DNA of 64,000 nt from Luidia sarsii. Its lineage: Eukaryota; Echinodermata; Asteroidea; Paxillosida; Luidiidae. The notes below the pieces were generated by a model, which searched no databases, was not told where the DNA came from, and worked only from the letters and a program-made list of their open reading frames with translations. Shown in pieces: positions 23,061-35,354 of this stretch. The number at the start of each line of letters is the position of its first letter. Positions within the stretch are counted from its first letter, which is position 1. The stretch is taken from positions 4,955,587 through 5,019,586 of the forward strand of contig OX465120.1 of NCBI GenBank assembly GCA_949987565.1. Direction: 5' to 3'. A program made the translations under genes and the position numbers.

Positions 23061-24277
23061 TTGTATCGTTCCGTATCTTCTTTGAATGCATTTGTGGAGG
23101 CAGACTGTAAAGTACACTATTTTAGGTTGCCTTTCTATCATGTCCTTTCTCTCTACATTGAAGCAATATGACTCCTTTTATTACATCATCAAAACACAAA
23201 CTCCTTAATTAGATATTAAAACAGCATGTTTAGAAAAAGTACCGGTAGTCAAAATTTACAATATATACATTATTCCATTCTGCGAGTGGCTATGTGTGCA
23301 TGCGAATCTAGTGCCTTGTGGAGACCTAAGATAATAGGTTGAATGCATGTAGGTCTCCACAGGGAAATTGTAAAGGTGTAAAGGTCTCCACAAGGTTTTC
23401 ACAAAACTGATATTTGGAAATAACTCAAAGACGGGAAATTTGTGATGGGTAAGAATTTGTTGCAAATTGAAGTGTTACATATTAGAGACATACATTGTAC
23501 GCATCAAATTTCTACCCAGGAATGTGAATGTGGTTGAAATCAATGAAATGGGAGCATATTTAAAACATACATGTAGTTTCTCACACAGTTGTATGAGAAC
23601 AAAGCCAAGTCTCCACAAGGATACAGATTCAGGTACATGTGTGTGTTGCAATACATGCACAGTGCAGACGTGACTTTGTATTGCGCTCTATGGTCCGCCA
23701 TTGCCGGCAACGCTTGGCTGGTTTGAATAAGGGCGACGTGAGGGGCTGGTGTCAAGCCGCTGGGACTTGGATGTAAGAACAAATTACCTGGCTGTGGAAT
23801 TTCTTGCTGGTTGGTGTGAGGGGGAAGGGGAGGGGAGGAAGAGAGGGGTGAGGAAGGGAGGGAGGGGTGAGGGAGGGAGGGAGGGGTGAGGGAGGTCGCT
23901 ATGAGAGTAACGCTAGTATGGGGTGCATTGCAGGTTGCACCTTTTCCCTCTTCTCTTTCCTTCACACCCCGTCTCTCCCAATCCTTATCAGGATATCAGA
24001 GACACCCACAGACACTCATGTGTCTCATAAGTTATGAATTTCAATGAAAACAAAATTGCTAGGAGGGAAACATCTCTCATAAGATTTGCATACATTTTTG
24101 GTCTCTCAATCCCGTTGGCGGCCTTTAGAAAAGTGTCTGATTCCTTTAAACAGGGAAGCATTTTAAGTTGGCCCTAGAATATGCAAATGTGTTTAGAGTA
24201 AGGTTACAAAATACTATAGATTTAAATAACTTGTTGAATATGAAAACTAATGCATTTCTCACTAGTGATTTGCATGG
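23061..24277. other. Non-coding region
   Basis: No exon recognised. A short G-rich tandem repeat of gggagggaggggtgag units is at 23820-23895. Several phrases of the type ggtctccacaagg recur at 23340-23395 and 23610. Confidence 0.45.
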
Positions 24278-24445
24278 GTTTGATTCGAGTCAATCTGATT
24301 TTGATGTGTTTACTTGATCTGATGTGATCACATTTGATTGATGTGATTATATTTGATTTGGTGTGATTGGCTTGATTTGATGTGATTGGGCTCGATTTAA
24401 GTGATTCCACTTGATTTGGTGCGATCAGACTTGGTTCGATTTTTG
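24278..24445. repeat. Degenerate ~20-bp repeat (gatttgatgtgattgg)
   Basis: About eight imperfect copies of tgatttgatgtgattgg-like units, strongly diverged. Confidence 0.65.
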
Positions 24446-24591
24446 AAATATTTCAGGCAACCCATTTTTTATCACATTGTAATCAATTAAAGCAAAATTA
24501 AATAAATTCAAATCAAATGAATCAATTCCAATCAGATTGAATTTATTTGAATGGAAGATTTGAAGTCACCAGCTGATCTCAGATCTATGTG

Positions 24592-24847
24592 TACAGGGCA
24601 CGACCTTAGCACGAGCCCGACAGTCCGGCGGACTAGTAAAAAGTAGACAGCGGTGTGGAGGCAAAATACAATGCGGGCGGGAATGAGAAAGTAGAAACTA
24701 ATAATTTGTTTTACCTAATAACCTTGTATTAAATTCAGTATTAATTATACAGGGCTAGTAAAATTTGCTGCGGGCTAGCAAAAAACTCAATTTACTAGCC
24801 CGGTGGAATAGTTTAAAAAAAAACTTAAGCACGAGGCTTGGTGTATA
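24592..24847 (-). mobile_element. Family G short element, copy 2 (reverse)
   Basis: Reverse complement of the 14.5 kb copy: starts tacagggcacgacc, includes cggcggactagtaaaaagta and gggctagtaaaatttgctgc, and ends aagcacgaggcttggtgtat. It is shorter, with small internal deletions. Confidence 0.65.
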
Positions 24848-25215
24848 TTCAGTCTTAGTGCTCCTCTCTATCTCATGGAGACCCCACCCATCCCATCTAC
24901 ATGTACATGTACCCACCCCCTCTTGAACTTTAATAGCACCGTCTGGACAGCCAGTCAGGTTGTCAGTCCATGCCCCTATAGGCCTTGACTGTGTGTGTAC
25001 TCTACATCACCCGCAAACATGCTTGGTGCAGGGGCTACCAAGAGGCTGTATAGTAAAGAGGTACAGAACAGGGTTGCACCCTTGCATAGCTGCCAACCAT
25101 TCCTATTTGGGAGGAATCATTCCTCTTTTTTGGTAACAATTTATCACTATTTTTACAAGATCTTGAGGAATATACATAGACAAGCAGCAGTACATTTCTC
25201 ATGGTTATTTTTTGC

Positions 25216-25376
25216 GTGATATACAAAAATGTTGCAAACTGCTTACTGACTAAAATTACCAAAATGCAAATCTCAAAATTTAGTGTGCCTGACGTTTCAA
25301 TACTTTCTCAAAGGCAGAGTGCCTTTGAGAAAGGTCCTGCTAGGATCAAAACGTCAGGCCCACAACATTTTGAGAT
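25216..25376 (+). mobile_element. Family A foldback element
   Basis: Constant end gtgatatacaaaaatgttgc at 25216, then one hairpin; the left arm has lost part of its core (gtttcaatactttctcaaag) while the right arm is intact (ggtcctgctaggatc). Possible flanking repeats (ttattttttgc / tgattttgtac) are too degenerate to trust. Confidence 0.7.
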
Positions 25377-25834
25377 GATTTTGTACAGGAGTTTATTTGC
25401 AGTGATTGCACAATCCAGATTAGAAAGAGATCGAGGGGGGGGAAAGGGGTTCACAGAGCATTCAGCATTTCCACCTCCACTCTCTCCGGCCCATATCCGA
25501 GGTCCTGCGTATCTCGTTTCAATTAGCCCTGCACGTTTTGCTGGCCCCTCTGTACCCTCATCGGCCGATGGAATATGACAACAATTTGGTTGCAGTGACG
25601 TTCAGTATTACAATTTATGGCCTTCCCATATGGAGTGGACAGTCAGAAGCACTGTACTTCACTCAGGCCCTGGCGCGACCTATTGAGGACGATGATGAGT
25701 TTTGTCCTCCGCTGTGAATTTTTTTTCAAGCCAATATAAAAAAAAAACTCTTGAAGATTGCCTCTGTCGATTCAAAAGTTAAAGGGAATGGAAGGGAGCT
25801 TGTTTTACCGGCCACTGTGCCAGTGCTTGAAAGG
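25377..25834. other. Non-coding region
   Basis: No exon recognised. It is moderately GC-rich at 25430-25690. Confidence 0.4.
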
Positions 25835-26030
25835 CATGAAGGCCAATTGGCCATAGAGGTTAGTACTGGCCTTAGTGCAACACAAAAACTAACTTCTTCA
25901 AGGCCAATCAGCCATAGAGGCTAGTATCTTCTTTACTGGCCTTAGTGCAACACAAAAACTCACTTCTTCAAGGCCAATCGGACATAGAGGCTAGTAGTAG
26001 TACCTCCTTTACTGGCCTTGGTCTCAGTGA
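25835..26030. repeat. ~70-bp tandem duplication, 2-3 units
   Basis: The block aaggccaatNgNcatagagg, then ctagta, then ttactggccttagtgcaaca occurs about two and a half times. Confidence 0.8.
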
Positions 26031-26786
26031 AAAATAAGGTCCAGTGCGAAGTCAACTTGTCACACCGTGTATTGCAGACTGATCAGGAGTCTCTTATATC
26101 CCATACAAAATACTTGCCCTTGTTGATCAAAATGATTTAACCATACAGCGCAAGAAGTCATAATATTTACGCGTACTGCCGGCAATTCTTTCGGGGACAA
26201 GGACAAGTCCAAATTCCTTCTTTAAACGAGAATGACAGGGGGGAAAATGTGTCAAGTACAGGGGAGGAGGGTAGGAGGGTAGAAAGGACTGACTATGTGT
26301 AGACTTGACCAAGTCCTCAGGGTATGTTTATGCAAATAGACTAGCACAGTCCTTTCACCGTTAGTTGGCCGCAGGGGCAGGGCATGCCCAAAACGCTGCC
26401 CGTCGCTGAAAATCACCAATTTTTAAGTTGAATAATTTGACCTGCTTTGTACATCTACGACCTGCTTCCAGGATGGATTGAGGCAAGATTTGAAAAGTGG
26501 GGTGTGGCTGCCGTGTCCAAGTTGGAAAAACAGTTTCTAAATTGTTCATTTTGACACTGCTGTTATATTATGAATTTACAGATTACAGAGTTACAGTTGT
26601 AAAGAGGTCTGATTTTTCGATCATAGCCGGACTTTCCTGGAAGGTCTACTTCTCTCAATGGTTGCTCAGTTGGGTTTTTCCATCCACAGCTGTGACTGTA
26701 AATGTGTTTGCCCGCCAACCATAGGTCCTGAACACGATAGCTTCAATACGGGGCGTGGTAGCATGAAATGGTTGAACTCAAAAATG
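26031..26786. other. Non-coding region
   Basis: No exon recognised. A decayed Family A arm (tttttcgatcatagccggac) is at about 26610-26645. Confidence 0.4.
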
Positions 26787-26872
26787 TACAGGGCCTGACC
26801 TTTCGATCCGAGCAGGACCTTTCTCAAAGGCAGAATACCGCGTTGCATCATTTCTATGATGCATCGCGGTAT
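26787..26872. mobile_element. Family A arm plus short hairpin
   Basis: One arm (gggcctgacctttcgatccg then agcaggacctttctcaaagg) followed by an inverted pair, ataccgcgttgcatca and tgatgcatcgcggtat, at about 26835-26872. Confidence 0.55.
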
Positions 26873-26896
26873 CCGCCGCTATACATTATTCAAATC

Positions 26897-27065
26897 CACC
26901 ACATGACTTTGATTGACCAGCTCAGTGGTCAAGACGTTTGCACTGGAAGGTTGGAGTCACAGGTTCGAATCCCGCCCGAGCTGCCTGAATTTTGTTCATC
27001 AGGCATCGGGCAAAGCACTGGGCGCTCAGTGCTTATTACATCAAGCAGGGCAAGCCCTCATTGAA
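26897..27065 (+). mobile_element. tRNA-derived SINE, family alpha, best plus-strand copy
   Basis: The head has an A-box-like agctcagtggtcaagacg and an exact B-box ggttcgaatcc, so it is derived from a tRNA and could be read by RNA polymerase III. The tail runs through caggcatcgggcaaagcact to agggcaagccctcattgaa. The anticodon arm does not fold as a normal tRNA here, so I call it a SINE and not a tRNA gene. Other copies: 32.8, 51.5, 55.2, fragments at 4.07 and 21.84 kb. Confidence 0.75.
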
Positions 27066-28640
27066 TAACAGTACATTCTCCTCGATGCAAACATCATGTT
27101 AATACATGTACATGTACAGTGTATCTATAGTTTGATAATGCCAACACCTTTAGGTGTGTACGTTACATTTATGTCTGTAATTCCTTTGACGGAAGTGTTT
27201 CTTTTGTTTTTTCTTTTTTTTCAGGGCAGGATCTGAGGTTGTAGTTCAGTTGTTGCGGATTATTCATAAAAGATCCTCCGCATCGCTGCCTCACATCAAG
27301 ACGAACAGTCTGGTGAGAGTCTTTGCCAGCCAGCCTTCCTTGGGAATCTACTTATCGTCCTGCCTGCAGTCAGCCCCAGAGGAGGCCGTGTTTCCTACTT
27401 AGCATCGGGGCAACAGCATCTGCCGAAGGGTGGTGCAATCTCAGAGCCCATTCCCGGCTTCATTGACGCACTTTGTGTATCGTCCCGCAGTACTCTTCCT
27501 GCTCCGTTTTTTGACCAGTTTGTCAGCGAGACTCACAGCATCCCAGCAGACGCAGACCCACAGCAACCGAGGAAGAAAGGAAAGCAGGATGCGATCGTCA
27601 CGGCGACGCCTCTTCCCCGCGTCCTAAGAGGATAACCATCCACAAGATTTCACCTCTTCCGTGCTCCACTCCGAATGAGACAAACGCCATCCACCAACCT
27701 CCCTTAAGCGTGGCGAGCCCCTCAGAGTCGGAACAAAGTAATCAGGGTGGGATAAAGGTCAAAGATGCTGCTCCAGATAACACTCTACACAAAGACGTAG
27801 ATCTTCTGCGCCCTTTTTTAATTTCTTTTTTTCCGTTTCCGAGATTGCTCCCTCCCTGTCAGGATGATGTTCAGAAACTCTTAAATGTCATCCTACGTTA
27901 TGGTGGCCCTCATCTCAGTCACCGGAGAGGGGGGGGGGAGGAAAAATCGAGGGAGCTTGTTTGCCCGTCAGTCCCGACATTGATTGAGACTCCACATACC
28001 CCCTCGGCTTCTTCCATCTACCAACCCTCTCTCCCCCCAAGAAGAAGAGAGGACCCCAAGATTTCCTGCATGTTCTTTCGCACCAGACCCTGGAGCAGCC
28101 TCAGCCTCAGTCATGTTGTCATGGCAGCATCACGTATCATGGCAACGCATCATCTCCGTTGACGGACTCACACATCCCTCAATTTGACCCCCTTGCTCTC
28201 CCCCCTCACTTTCTCTCTCCTCCTCATCCCCCCACCCCCCCCCCCCCCTCGACATCCGGCCTGAGAAATGAGAGCAGATTCTGATCTCTTAAATCTGGTC
28301 TCGCCACCTCTGGGGGTTGTGGTGGGAGAGGAAGACGGAAAACGGATTGGCGTCAGAACTGAGATTTAAAGAATCATCCATCTACAAATTCGGCCCTTTG
28401 CGAGGCCCCCCTTGCTTTTTTTTCGGAAAAGCCTCATCGTCCCCGGCGGATCTCGTCTTGGAGTCTTCGTGTCTTTGCCATGAGTGATCCTTCCCTCCGT
28501 CTCCTACCCTCACTGAGCCTTAGCCCAAGGCATGGGCCACACCTGAGGTGCAGTCTGTCCCCGGGTCGTCGCCTAGCAACGCATCTATCCCTCACCGGAT
28601 GAGCCGAACGGAAGTCGGTAAGTTGACCGATCTGATGAAT
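27066..28640 (+). promoter_or_regulatory. GC-richer block with splice-like signals and an X-box; possible non-coding exon or promoter
   Basis: A strong polypyrimidine-AG acceptor (tttcttttttttcag) ends at about 27224, and consensus donors occur at about 27311 (gtgaga) and 28619 (gtaagt). Between them the sequence is GC- and CpG-rich with no convincing protein frame. An RFX half-site pair, GTCGCC-T-AGCAAC, is at 28568-28580. A transcribed non-coding or 5' UTR exon is possible; it is equally possible that this is only a regulatory island. Confidence 0.25.
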
Positions 28641-29060
28641 ATCACAGAAACGATGTGGCTTGATAATCATTACCTGTATTGGGGTAGTGGAATCTTTCTT
28701 GGAATATCCGGTTTTTTTTGTTTTTTTTAGTACAGTGTAATGTACATTACCTAATGCTAATGTTTTGACTGACAAACCACAAAGGCGCCATTTCGAGGGA
28801 GTTGTTCCAGGAATCAGTGGTTACGTTAAAAGTCATGGCTTGAAATAACATGGGTCTATGGGATCTGGCTGTAGCTAGCAGCTTCCATAGACTCGTGTGT
28901 AATCTGAAGCCATAACTGTGAGTCAAACCGTCAAACCGGGTCCTGGCCTAGGAATGAGACAGCATACCAGTCTATACCCAGTCACCAATTGCCATGGTAT
29001 TCAATGCATTGCAGTTTAAAATTGGGGGGGGGGGGAAACAATCAAAAGAAAACCGCAGTG
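28641..29060. other. Non-coding region with a Family B single unit
   Basis: At 28848-28920 one decayed Family B unit is recognisable (gggtctatgggatctggctg, then agcttccatagactcgtgtg). A poly-G run sits at 29023-29036. Nothing else recognised. Confidence 0.5.
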
Positions 29061-29409
29061 TGGGCTATTCCGTGTCAATTCAACACGCTTTTGGACCTGA
29101 CCGTCACAGATTGGAACGAAATTCAGTGTGCTGATTGGACTCCTTGAGAAACCCCCAGAACCGAAATTTTATGTAAATCGGTCAAGTAGTTGTTTGAGAC
29201 TATATACGTACAGGTTAACAGACTTTTGACTAATTACAACCAGCTGTTTTCGGACAGCTCTGTCTCGAGAAGGAAAGCACCTACAGAAATAATTTTTATA
29301 CCATTTGAAAGCTCTTGAAAGGGCCTTCATTTCATAACATTAATCAAATTTTGTTCTAATCTGTGATGGTCAAGTCCAAATCTTTGTTGAATTGACACAG
29401 AATGACCCA
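29061..29409. mobile_element. ~350-bp terminal-inverted-repeat element
   Basis: The left end tgggctattccgtgtcaatt and the right end (…gaattgacacagaatgaccca) are imperfect inverted repeats of about 25 bp. The interior is AT-rich and non-coding. It looks like a non-autonomous DNA transposon; the superfamily is not determined. Confidence 0.6.
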
Positions 29410-30859
29410 GGTCTTTTCACGACACAAATATGGACAACCCTGCTTGGCACCTCTCCCTGCCCCCCACCCCCTCCCCCTCCCCCCTCCCCCTCTCCCACCC
29501 CCACCCCCGAGGACGATAACCTCTCACTGAAGTCGCTTAGGGCCAAACTCGGGAGACTGTAATAAATGTCTGGCCGTCCATAATGTCTATTTGCCGAGCC
29601 ATCTAGTAGCCAGGCCCATGGCTTAGACACGGACCGACCACTCTCCAAAAAAGGTCCACTCATTAGATATGCGCCGACCCCCCATTGCAAAACAAGACCA
29701 AACAAAAACCAGCGCCGCTAAATGGCCGGTGGGTTAAAGAGTAGAGAGTGACCATTATTTAATAGTGGATGACGACAGGTGTATCGATCCTGCTATGCGT
29801 AGGAGCATTACATGTAGGATGCTGGAGCTATTTTGGTAAGGCACGGCTCAGGATATGATAAGGGGGAGGGGGAGGGGGAGGGGTTGACGGTGACGTGGTG
29901 ACTGTAAAGGTGAAGCGTTGGTCATCGATACCGTTCCAATTGCTAGCCAGGGACGGAGGTGTCAAGTCTAATCGATCGGCCCTCTTCTCAGCCTCCTCTA
30001 GTAGGCTTTTTGAATCTCAGTCCGCTTAACATTACATGTATGTCCCCCACTCAGAGCCTTGCAAATCTGATGCACTTCCTTCCTGTGCAAATCACGAATC
30101 CAAAAGCCTAGAATTGAAGCCTGGTCTTCCATTACCCATAGTGTTCAACTCAATGTCCCCCCCAAAAAAACAAAAAACAAAAAAAATCCCACAAACACTT
30201 AATATTCAGTAGAACAATCCATTCTCGAGCAGTCTTGTTCCTTTCAGGGCAATAATGCAACCTCATATGATTTAATTTTTAGAAGAAGTAAAAAAAAAAT
30301 CTCTTCCCTAGTCATTTTCCTTTTTTTGTTTGACATTTTTCTCATAAAAGCAAACAAAAATAAAACACGGGTATTCACCAGGGATCCATACTGGTTGTAG
30401 TCTGTCTGCTAGCACAAGTACATCCCTCCTCTTCCCTCTTCCCTCCTTCAAACCGGTCTCTCCCTCGCCTCGCCAATGCCCCGGATAAATCATGTGCCAT
30501 GCTCGAAAGAAAAACGGGGAGAAAAAAAAACTGCATCTCATCAGGTATGCGTAGATTCTACCTCTGCTGTACCTCCCCCTTCCGCCTAGTCTCCCTCGTT
30601 CGCTCGGCTTGCCTGTTCCTCGAGAAATGCAGAACAAGGCGAAAGACAGAGGAGAGACAGAGACAGAGACAGAGAGAGAGGGGGGGGGGTTGAGACCAAA
30701 ATCCAATCAGCCTAGAATGGACAGTCAGAGCGTATTCAGCATTCTGCTCCGACACGCTCGCAATTTCTGTCCGCCAGTTCAAATTGGGCCCACACAAGGG
30801 GGAGAGGGAAAAAGAGAGGACGAGAGGTACTCTGAAGGGTTTTTTTCTCTCGTCTATCT
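29410..30859. other. Non-coding region
   Basis: C-rich patches (29450-29515) and gggagg repeats (29861-29882) occur; open frames have no domain. 30380-30830 is moderately GC-rich, ending in GA runs at 30640-30690. Confidence 0.4.
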
Positions 30860-31318
30860 CTCTCTCTCTTTCTTTCCCTCTCTATGTCTCTGCCTCTCCC
30901 TCTCCCTCTCCCTCTCCCTCTCCCTCTCCCTCTCCCTCTCCCTCTCCCTCTCCCTCTCCCTCTCCCTCTCCCTCTCCCTCTCTCTATGCCCCTGCTTCTG
31001 CCTCCCCCTCTCCCTCTCCCTCTGCCTCTCCCTCTCCCTCTCCCTCTCCCTCTCCCTCTCCCTCTCCCTCTCCCTCTCCCCCTCCCTCTCCCCCTCCCCC
31101 TCCCTCTCCCCCTCCCCCTCCCTCTCCCTCTCCCCCTCCCCCTCCCTCTCCCCCTCCCCCTCCCTCTCCCTCTCCCCCTACCTCTCCCCCTCCCTCTCCC
31201 TCTCCTCCTCCCTCTCCCTCTCCCTCTCCCTCTCCCCCTCCCTCTCCCTCTCTCTCCCTCCCTCTCCCCCTCTCTCTCCCTCCCCATCTATCTCTTTCTA
31301 TCTCTCTATCTCTCTCAA
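30860..31318. repeat. (CCCTCT)n hexanucleotide satellite
   Basis: Long, fairly pure CCCTCT runs at 30896-30980 and 31015-31080, then CCCCCT/CCCTCT mixtures. The hexamer is in register with codons, so five or more frames stay open (Ser-Pro, Leu-Pro, Arg-Gly, Glu-Gly dipeptide frames). Confidence 0.95.
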
Positions 31319-32807
31319 TTTGGGGAGAGGCCAATGGAGTTCTAGCTGCACTTACATTAAAGGGCAACTCCCCAGAGTTAAGCATTCCGTGCTGCCAAAA
31401 ATTCACTCTCCTGATCATTCCATTGAGAATGTTTTGAGTAGTCCTATAATATGAAGAGTAAAGGATATTGATATAGAACTGTTTTACCAGAAGACACTTG
31501 AAGAAATAAGGTCATAGAATTTGGAAGTCTAGGGAATTTAACACAAATTAAATTAGATTCTGTCTTTGACATAATTGAGAAACATCCTGCTAAAAACAAA
31601 ACATCACGCCTTCTACGTTTTTAAAGATTTGCAATTTTAGAAATAATTCAATTAATTCAATTCCCTTTCCTTTCTTTGTAAAAAAAATCCAAAATACAAT
31701 TAGTATTTATTAGCCATTCTTAACATTATAATAAAATAATAAAAAAAATCAACAAAATTCATAAATCTCAAATGACAGTTTAGATCAATTCATATCAAAT
31801 AATATCTTTAGCTACACTGTAGCGATGACAATTTTTCACTTTTAAATATATTTTTTTTTTTTCAATAATATAAAAATTATAGATAAAACCACTGGTCATA
31901 ATCTACAAAACAAATGGTTAAATTTTTTCCCCTTCTGGCTAGTCTCCTCATAAATGTATTGTTGAAACAAAAGAAACACGATTTAATGATTTTGATATTA
32001 AACCAGAATACAGTGAACTTGAAAATAATGACATAAAGAGACCGCTTTCTAGATACATTGTAGATAGATTTTTTTCTCCCCTGTCCTTGTACTTATTATA
32101 TACTTATCCCCTTCAACTCTCTTGTCCTTTTCTCTGAAGGGTGGCCTTATATTTCGGCGCAATCCCCCCCCCCCTCTCTCTCTCTCCGTTCGCAAAAGGG
32201 GTGGGGAGGGAGATGAGGCGAGAGTGTAATTCAATCTAGTCGCCATGGCGACACATTCAGGCATTCTGCTCAGCTGCTCAGGCCTAATTAAGGTCTACAG
32301 GGCAGGCTGACTGGATAGGGGGGAAGATTCAAGCAAACGATGAGTTCCGTAGGAATCGGGGAGGGAATAAAAAATGACATTTGAAAGAGTTGAATGAGAG
32401 GAATATACAGTATGTATTCGTGTGTGTTGACCCTATGAGAACCGGACCAGGTGCATTTGTAAAAAAAAAAAAATTAAACAAAATTGTGTGTAGTCTCTAT
32501 GTACATGTACATCCAACTCACCTCCACTGGGTTTCTCCACTCATTCAAGTCCAATATTTTGACAGAAAATAGAGCAGGCGGTGGCTGTGGGGATATCATT
32601 TTCTGTGACCGTCAATGCTCTTGTCATTTGTCCGGATCTGATGTAGCGACGCAGACTTAGTGTCGCTGCGATGATTTTGACACTGACCAACCTGCGGGAT
32701 TCTTCGTCACTGAGCGGGCTCTCTGATTGGATGAGAGCTGGCCACATGTTTGCAGTTGAATGTTTGTCGTGTTCAACTTGAATTTATGTTCTTAGCAAAA
32801 TCTGTCT
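31319..32807. other. Non-coding, very AT-rich then GC-richer
   Basis: 31480-32040 is very AT-rich and holds a decayed Family A relic near 31583-31640 (atcctgctaaaaacaaaaca then gatttgcaattttag). 32200-32370 is more complex, with a symmetrical X-box-like GTCGCC-AT-GGCGAC at 32239-32252. No exon recognised. Confidence 0.45.
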
Positions 32808-32990
32808 CAATGAGGTTTTGCCCTGCTCGACGTGATAAACACTGAGTGCTCAGTGCTTTGCCTGATGCCAGATAAAAATATTTCAAGCAACTCGGGTGGG
32901 ATTCAAACCCGCGACTCCCAATTTCTAGTGCAGACGTCTTAACCACTTGACCGCCGAGCTGGTCAAGGCCGTGTGGTGGATTCGAATAAT
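32808..32990 (-). mobile_element. tRNA-derived SINE, family alpha
   Basis: On the minus strand it reads accagctcggcggtcaagtg, then the B-box gggtttgaatcc, then gcaaagcactgagcactcag and the terminal caaaacctcattga. Orientation is opposite to the copy at 26.9 kb. Confidence 0.75.
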
Positions 32991-33248
32991 GTAATCTGAA
33001 TAATCTGATTTGAATAATGTATTGTAATGTAAAATCTGATTCCACTCATATTATACCTTTTCATAATTCTTTTGAGTAAGCCTTAATTTGGGGGCAAGTT
33101 TAAAGGCTGGACTTACATAATGATGAGAATGTGAGCCTGGTACCAGTCAAAATATGTACATTATACTGGCCTTTTTTTTAAATCAGCATTTTTTTCTCAT
33201 TGGCATTTGTTTCCTCTTATTGTATTGTCTCTGTGTTCACATGTACAG

Positions 33249-33338
33249 GGGCTTGCTTGAGGCAGTTTGATTCAGCAACACCCGTTGTCATGGAGTTTGA
33301 CTTCCGGGAGGTCATCACCAAGGATTTTGAGGTCACGA
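33249..33338 (+). CDS. Candidate internal coding exon, unknown protein
   Basis: A 90-nt segment lies between a reasonable acceptor (cacatgtacag) and a consensus donor (gtaagg). It is in phase 1 at both ends, so it is a symmetric exon, and encodes ACLRQFDSATPVVMEFDFRE followed by VITKDFEVT without stops. The residue mix and third-position pattern look more coding-like than neighbouring frames. I do not recognise the protein and could not find partner exons nearby, so it may belong to a large gene with long introns, be a relic, or be chance. Confidence 0.3.
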
Positions 33339-33474
33339 GTAAGGTCAACTTTGCTTTGTTTATTTGTTTATTCCATTGTTTATTAATTTTATCTTTGCAT
33401 GAGTTTTGCTTGGTTGTCTTTTAACGATTTCACCACTTTCCTTGAAATCAAGAAATCACCAGAATTTGGTTCAG

Positions 33475-33800
33475 GTCAATTTCAAAAGTTTTAATCTTGA
33501 AAAATTGGCAAAGAAAACGTTGACAGGACCTGAGCTTGAACCCTAGACCTCTGGATTAACTTACCAGTGCTCTTACCATCTGAGCTATCCAGCCCTTAGA
33601 TGGTGGCCTCCCCTAATAGTCAAATAGTCTTTGCCATGGTTGGAGTGCTTCTGACTGGCGCCCCCACCCCGGCAAAGACTAGTGGACTACTTTAATCCAG
33701 AGGTCTCGGGTTGAAGTCCCGGTCCAGTCAGAATTTTCTTTGCCAATTTTGCAATTTGTTCAAAAGTTCCCAGTCAGTTTTTCCTTCCTTTGTTTGATTC
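33475..33800. mobile_element. Two head-facing SINE family beta copies
   Basis: A minus-strand copy (33475-33613) has the A-box side agctcagatggtaagagcac and a B-box ggttcaagctc. It is followed by a plus-strand 3' part (about 33680-33800) with gaggtctcgggttgaagtcc and the shared tail ttcccagtcagtttttcctt. The inverted aatagtctttgcc / ggcaaagacta pair lies between them. The tRNA-like promoter boxes are seen; mobility is inferred. Confidence 0.65.
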
Positions 33801-34984
33801 TAATATTGAATTGGTTTCATTCATTCTTTTATATTGTTTCTCAAACCACACAATTTTAGAGGGCAGAACATTTGATACCGGCATGTACTGTAGGACCAAG
33901 CCTGGACCTTTTAACCATTTCCAATCCGATTTCCTGGTAAGGGTGATTAAAGTGAAATAGAGGGATGCGTTTAAAAGTTGGCTAATTGTACAACAACAAC
34001 AACAAAAAATTATCTGATTGGGGACTTTTGAACAGTTTTGAGAAATTAAAAAATGACCTTTTTTATATTTTTAAATGTAATAATAAATATATTTAAGTTT
34101 TAGGGGCAAGGGTTGCGGGAGAAAAAAAGGTGTGTTTCCACGACGATATGACAGTAGGGATGATTAAGGGTTGCACTTAATAATTCATGGCACCCTTTTC
34201 TGGGCCTCTCACGGACTAAAGTCTTGTTGATATGCTAGCCAGCCATGCATAGCCACTATCCTGTGCAATAACTCTACCAAATTCACGCTTGAGTTACCCC
34301 CTGCCACTCAGATGGTACCAACCAAAAAAATGGATATATATATTTATGTACAACCCCACGGTTTCCCATTTAAGAAAAAAAAATCCAACTATTTTAAGAA
34401 AAATGTGAACCATCATGCTCCAACGCAGCTCGAGTATTTTTTTTTCTTTTCAGAACTGCCATTAGCCCAAGCCAGACACAGTTAAGGGCATTAGCCTGTT
34501 CTTTGTCTGTCCCAAACTCGAGCATCTCATTATCGTTAATTAAACTCGTTAAATTGCTGATCAGACCCCCTAAAACCAAGTGCAGTACGGAGAAAGGTGT
34601 TTATCACTTGCCAGCATCTTCACAAACATAAATACATGTAGCTTCACTGTACACGTAATAGTGCTGTGTCATTTCTCCTGGTATTGTTTGTTGTGACCAG
34701 CTTAAACAAATGGATATTATAGTCCTCAATCCTCATGATGAGATGCAGGGGGCTTAGACTTAACCCTTTAGTGTTTGTGCTCTAATATTGTAAGGGTCAA
34801 TTGAGTTTGGTGACCTGCTATCGTTTGTGTTGGGTTTTTTGTTGTGGCTTGTGCACAGTTGCTCTTTGAAGTGTGGGGTCTGTTTTATGCTTGAGTGACA
34901 CAGGAATGAGTGATCTACCTGTACGTGTTCTCTGGAAAGTCTCTGACTTTCTTGTCTGACATTTGTATGGAGTGAATGTTTTTC
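33801..34984. other. Non-coding region
   Basis: No exon recognised. 34440-34570 is a complex block with homeodomain-type TTAATTAAA and several ATTAG repeats (gccattagcccaag, ggcattagcctgttc) and might be regulatory. Confidence 0.4.
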
Positions 34985-35354
34985 CTTGTGTCAGACTAGT
35001 CAACCCCTTAAATTTCTATTTGTCAGCCTTGGCTGGCAGTCTACCACCAATAGGGATGGAGGCTTATGCCTTGCTTCAGACTAGTCATCCCATCCCAGTT
35101 CTATTTGTCAGCCTTGGTTGGCAGTTTACCACCAATAGGGATGGAGGCTCATGCCTTTCTTCAGACTAGTCACCCCTTCACAGTTCTATTTGTCAGCCTT
35201 GGCTGGCAGTCTACCACCAATAGGGATGGAGGCTTATGCCTTGCTTCCAACTAGTCACCCCTTCACAGTTCTATTTGTCAGCCTTGGCTGGCAGTCTACC
35301 ACCAATAGGGATGGAGGCTTATGCCTTGCTTCCAACTAGTCATTCCCTCCCAGT
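34985..35354. repeat. 85-bp satellite, about 4.3 units (family C, array 1)
   Basis: Units read cttcagactagtcacccct, agttctatttgtcagccttg, gctggcagtctaccaccaat, agggatggaggcttatgcc. Period 85 bp. The same satellite with an 86-bp period fills GOLT1 intron 4 at 51.96-52.42 kb, 17 kb away and in the same orientation. Confidence 0.95.

Noticed and set aside
25035..25262. Recurrent MVILVSKQFATFLY peptide as a conserved protein
   Set aside because: It is the translation of the Family A constant end (aaaaatgttgcaaactgcttactgac reverse strand) and appears wherever the element does.
26897..26985. A functional tRNA gene
   Set aside because: A- and B-boxes are present, but the acceptor and anticodon stems do not pair properly and the same sequence recurs with a non-tRNA tail, so it is a SINE.
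30609..31454. 281-, 217- and 183-residue frames (Ser-Pro, Leu-Pro, Arg-Gly)
   Set aside because: Artefacts of the CCCTCT repeat; no single frame is favoured and flanking parts show no domain.
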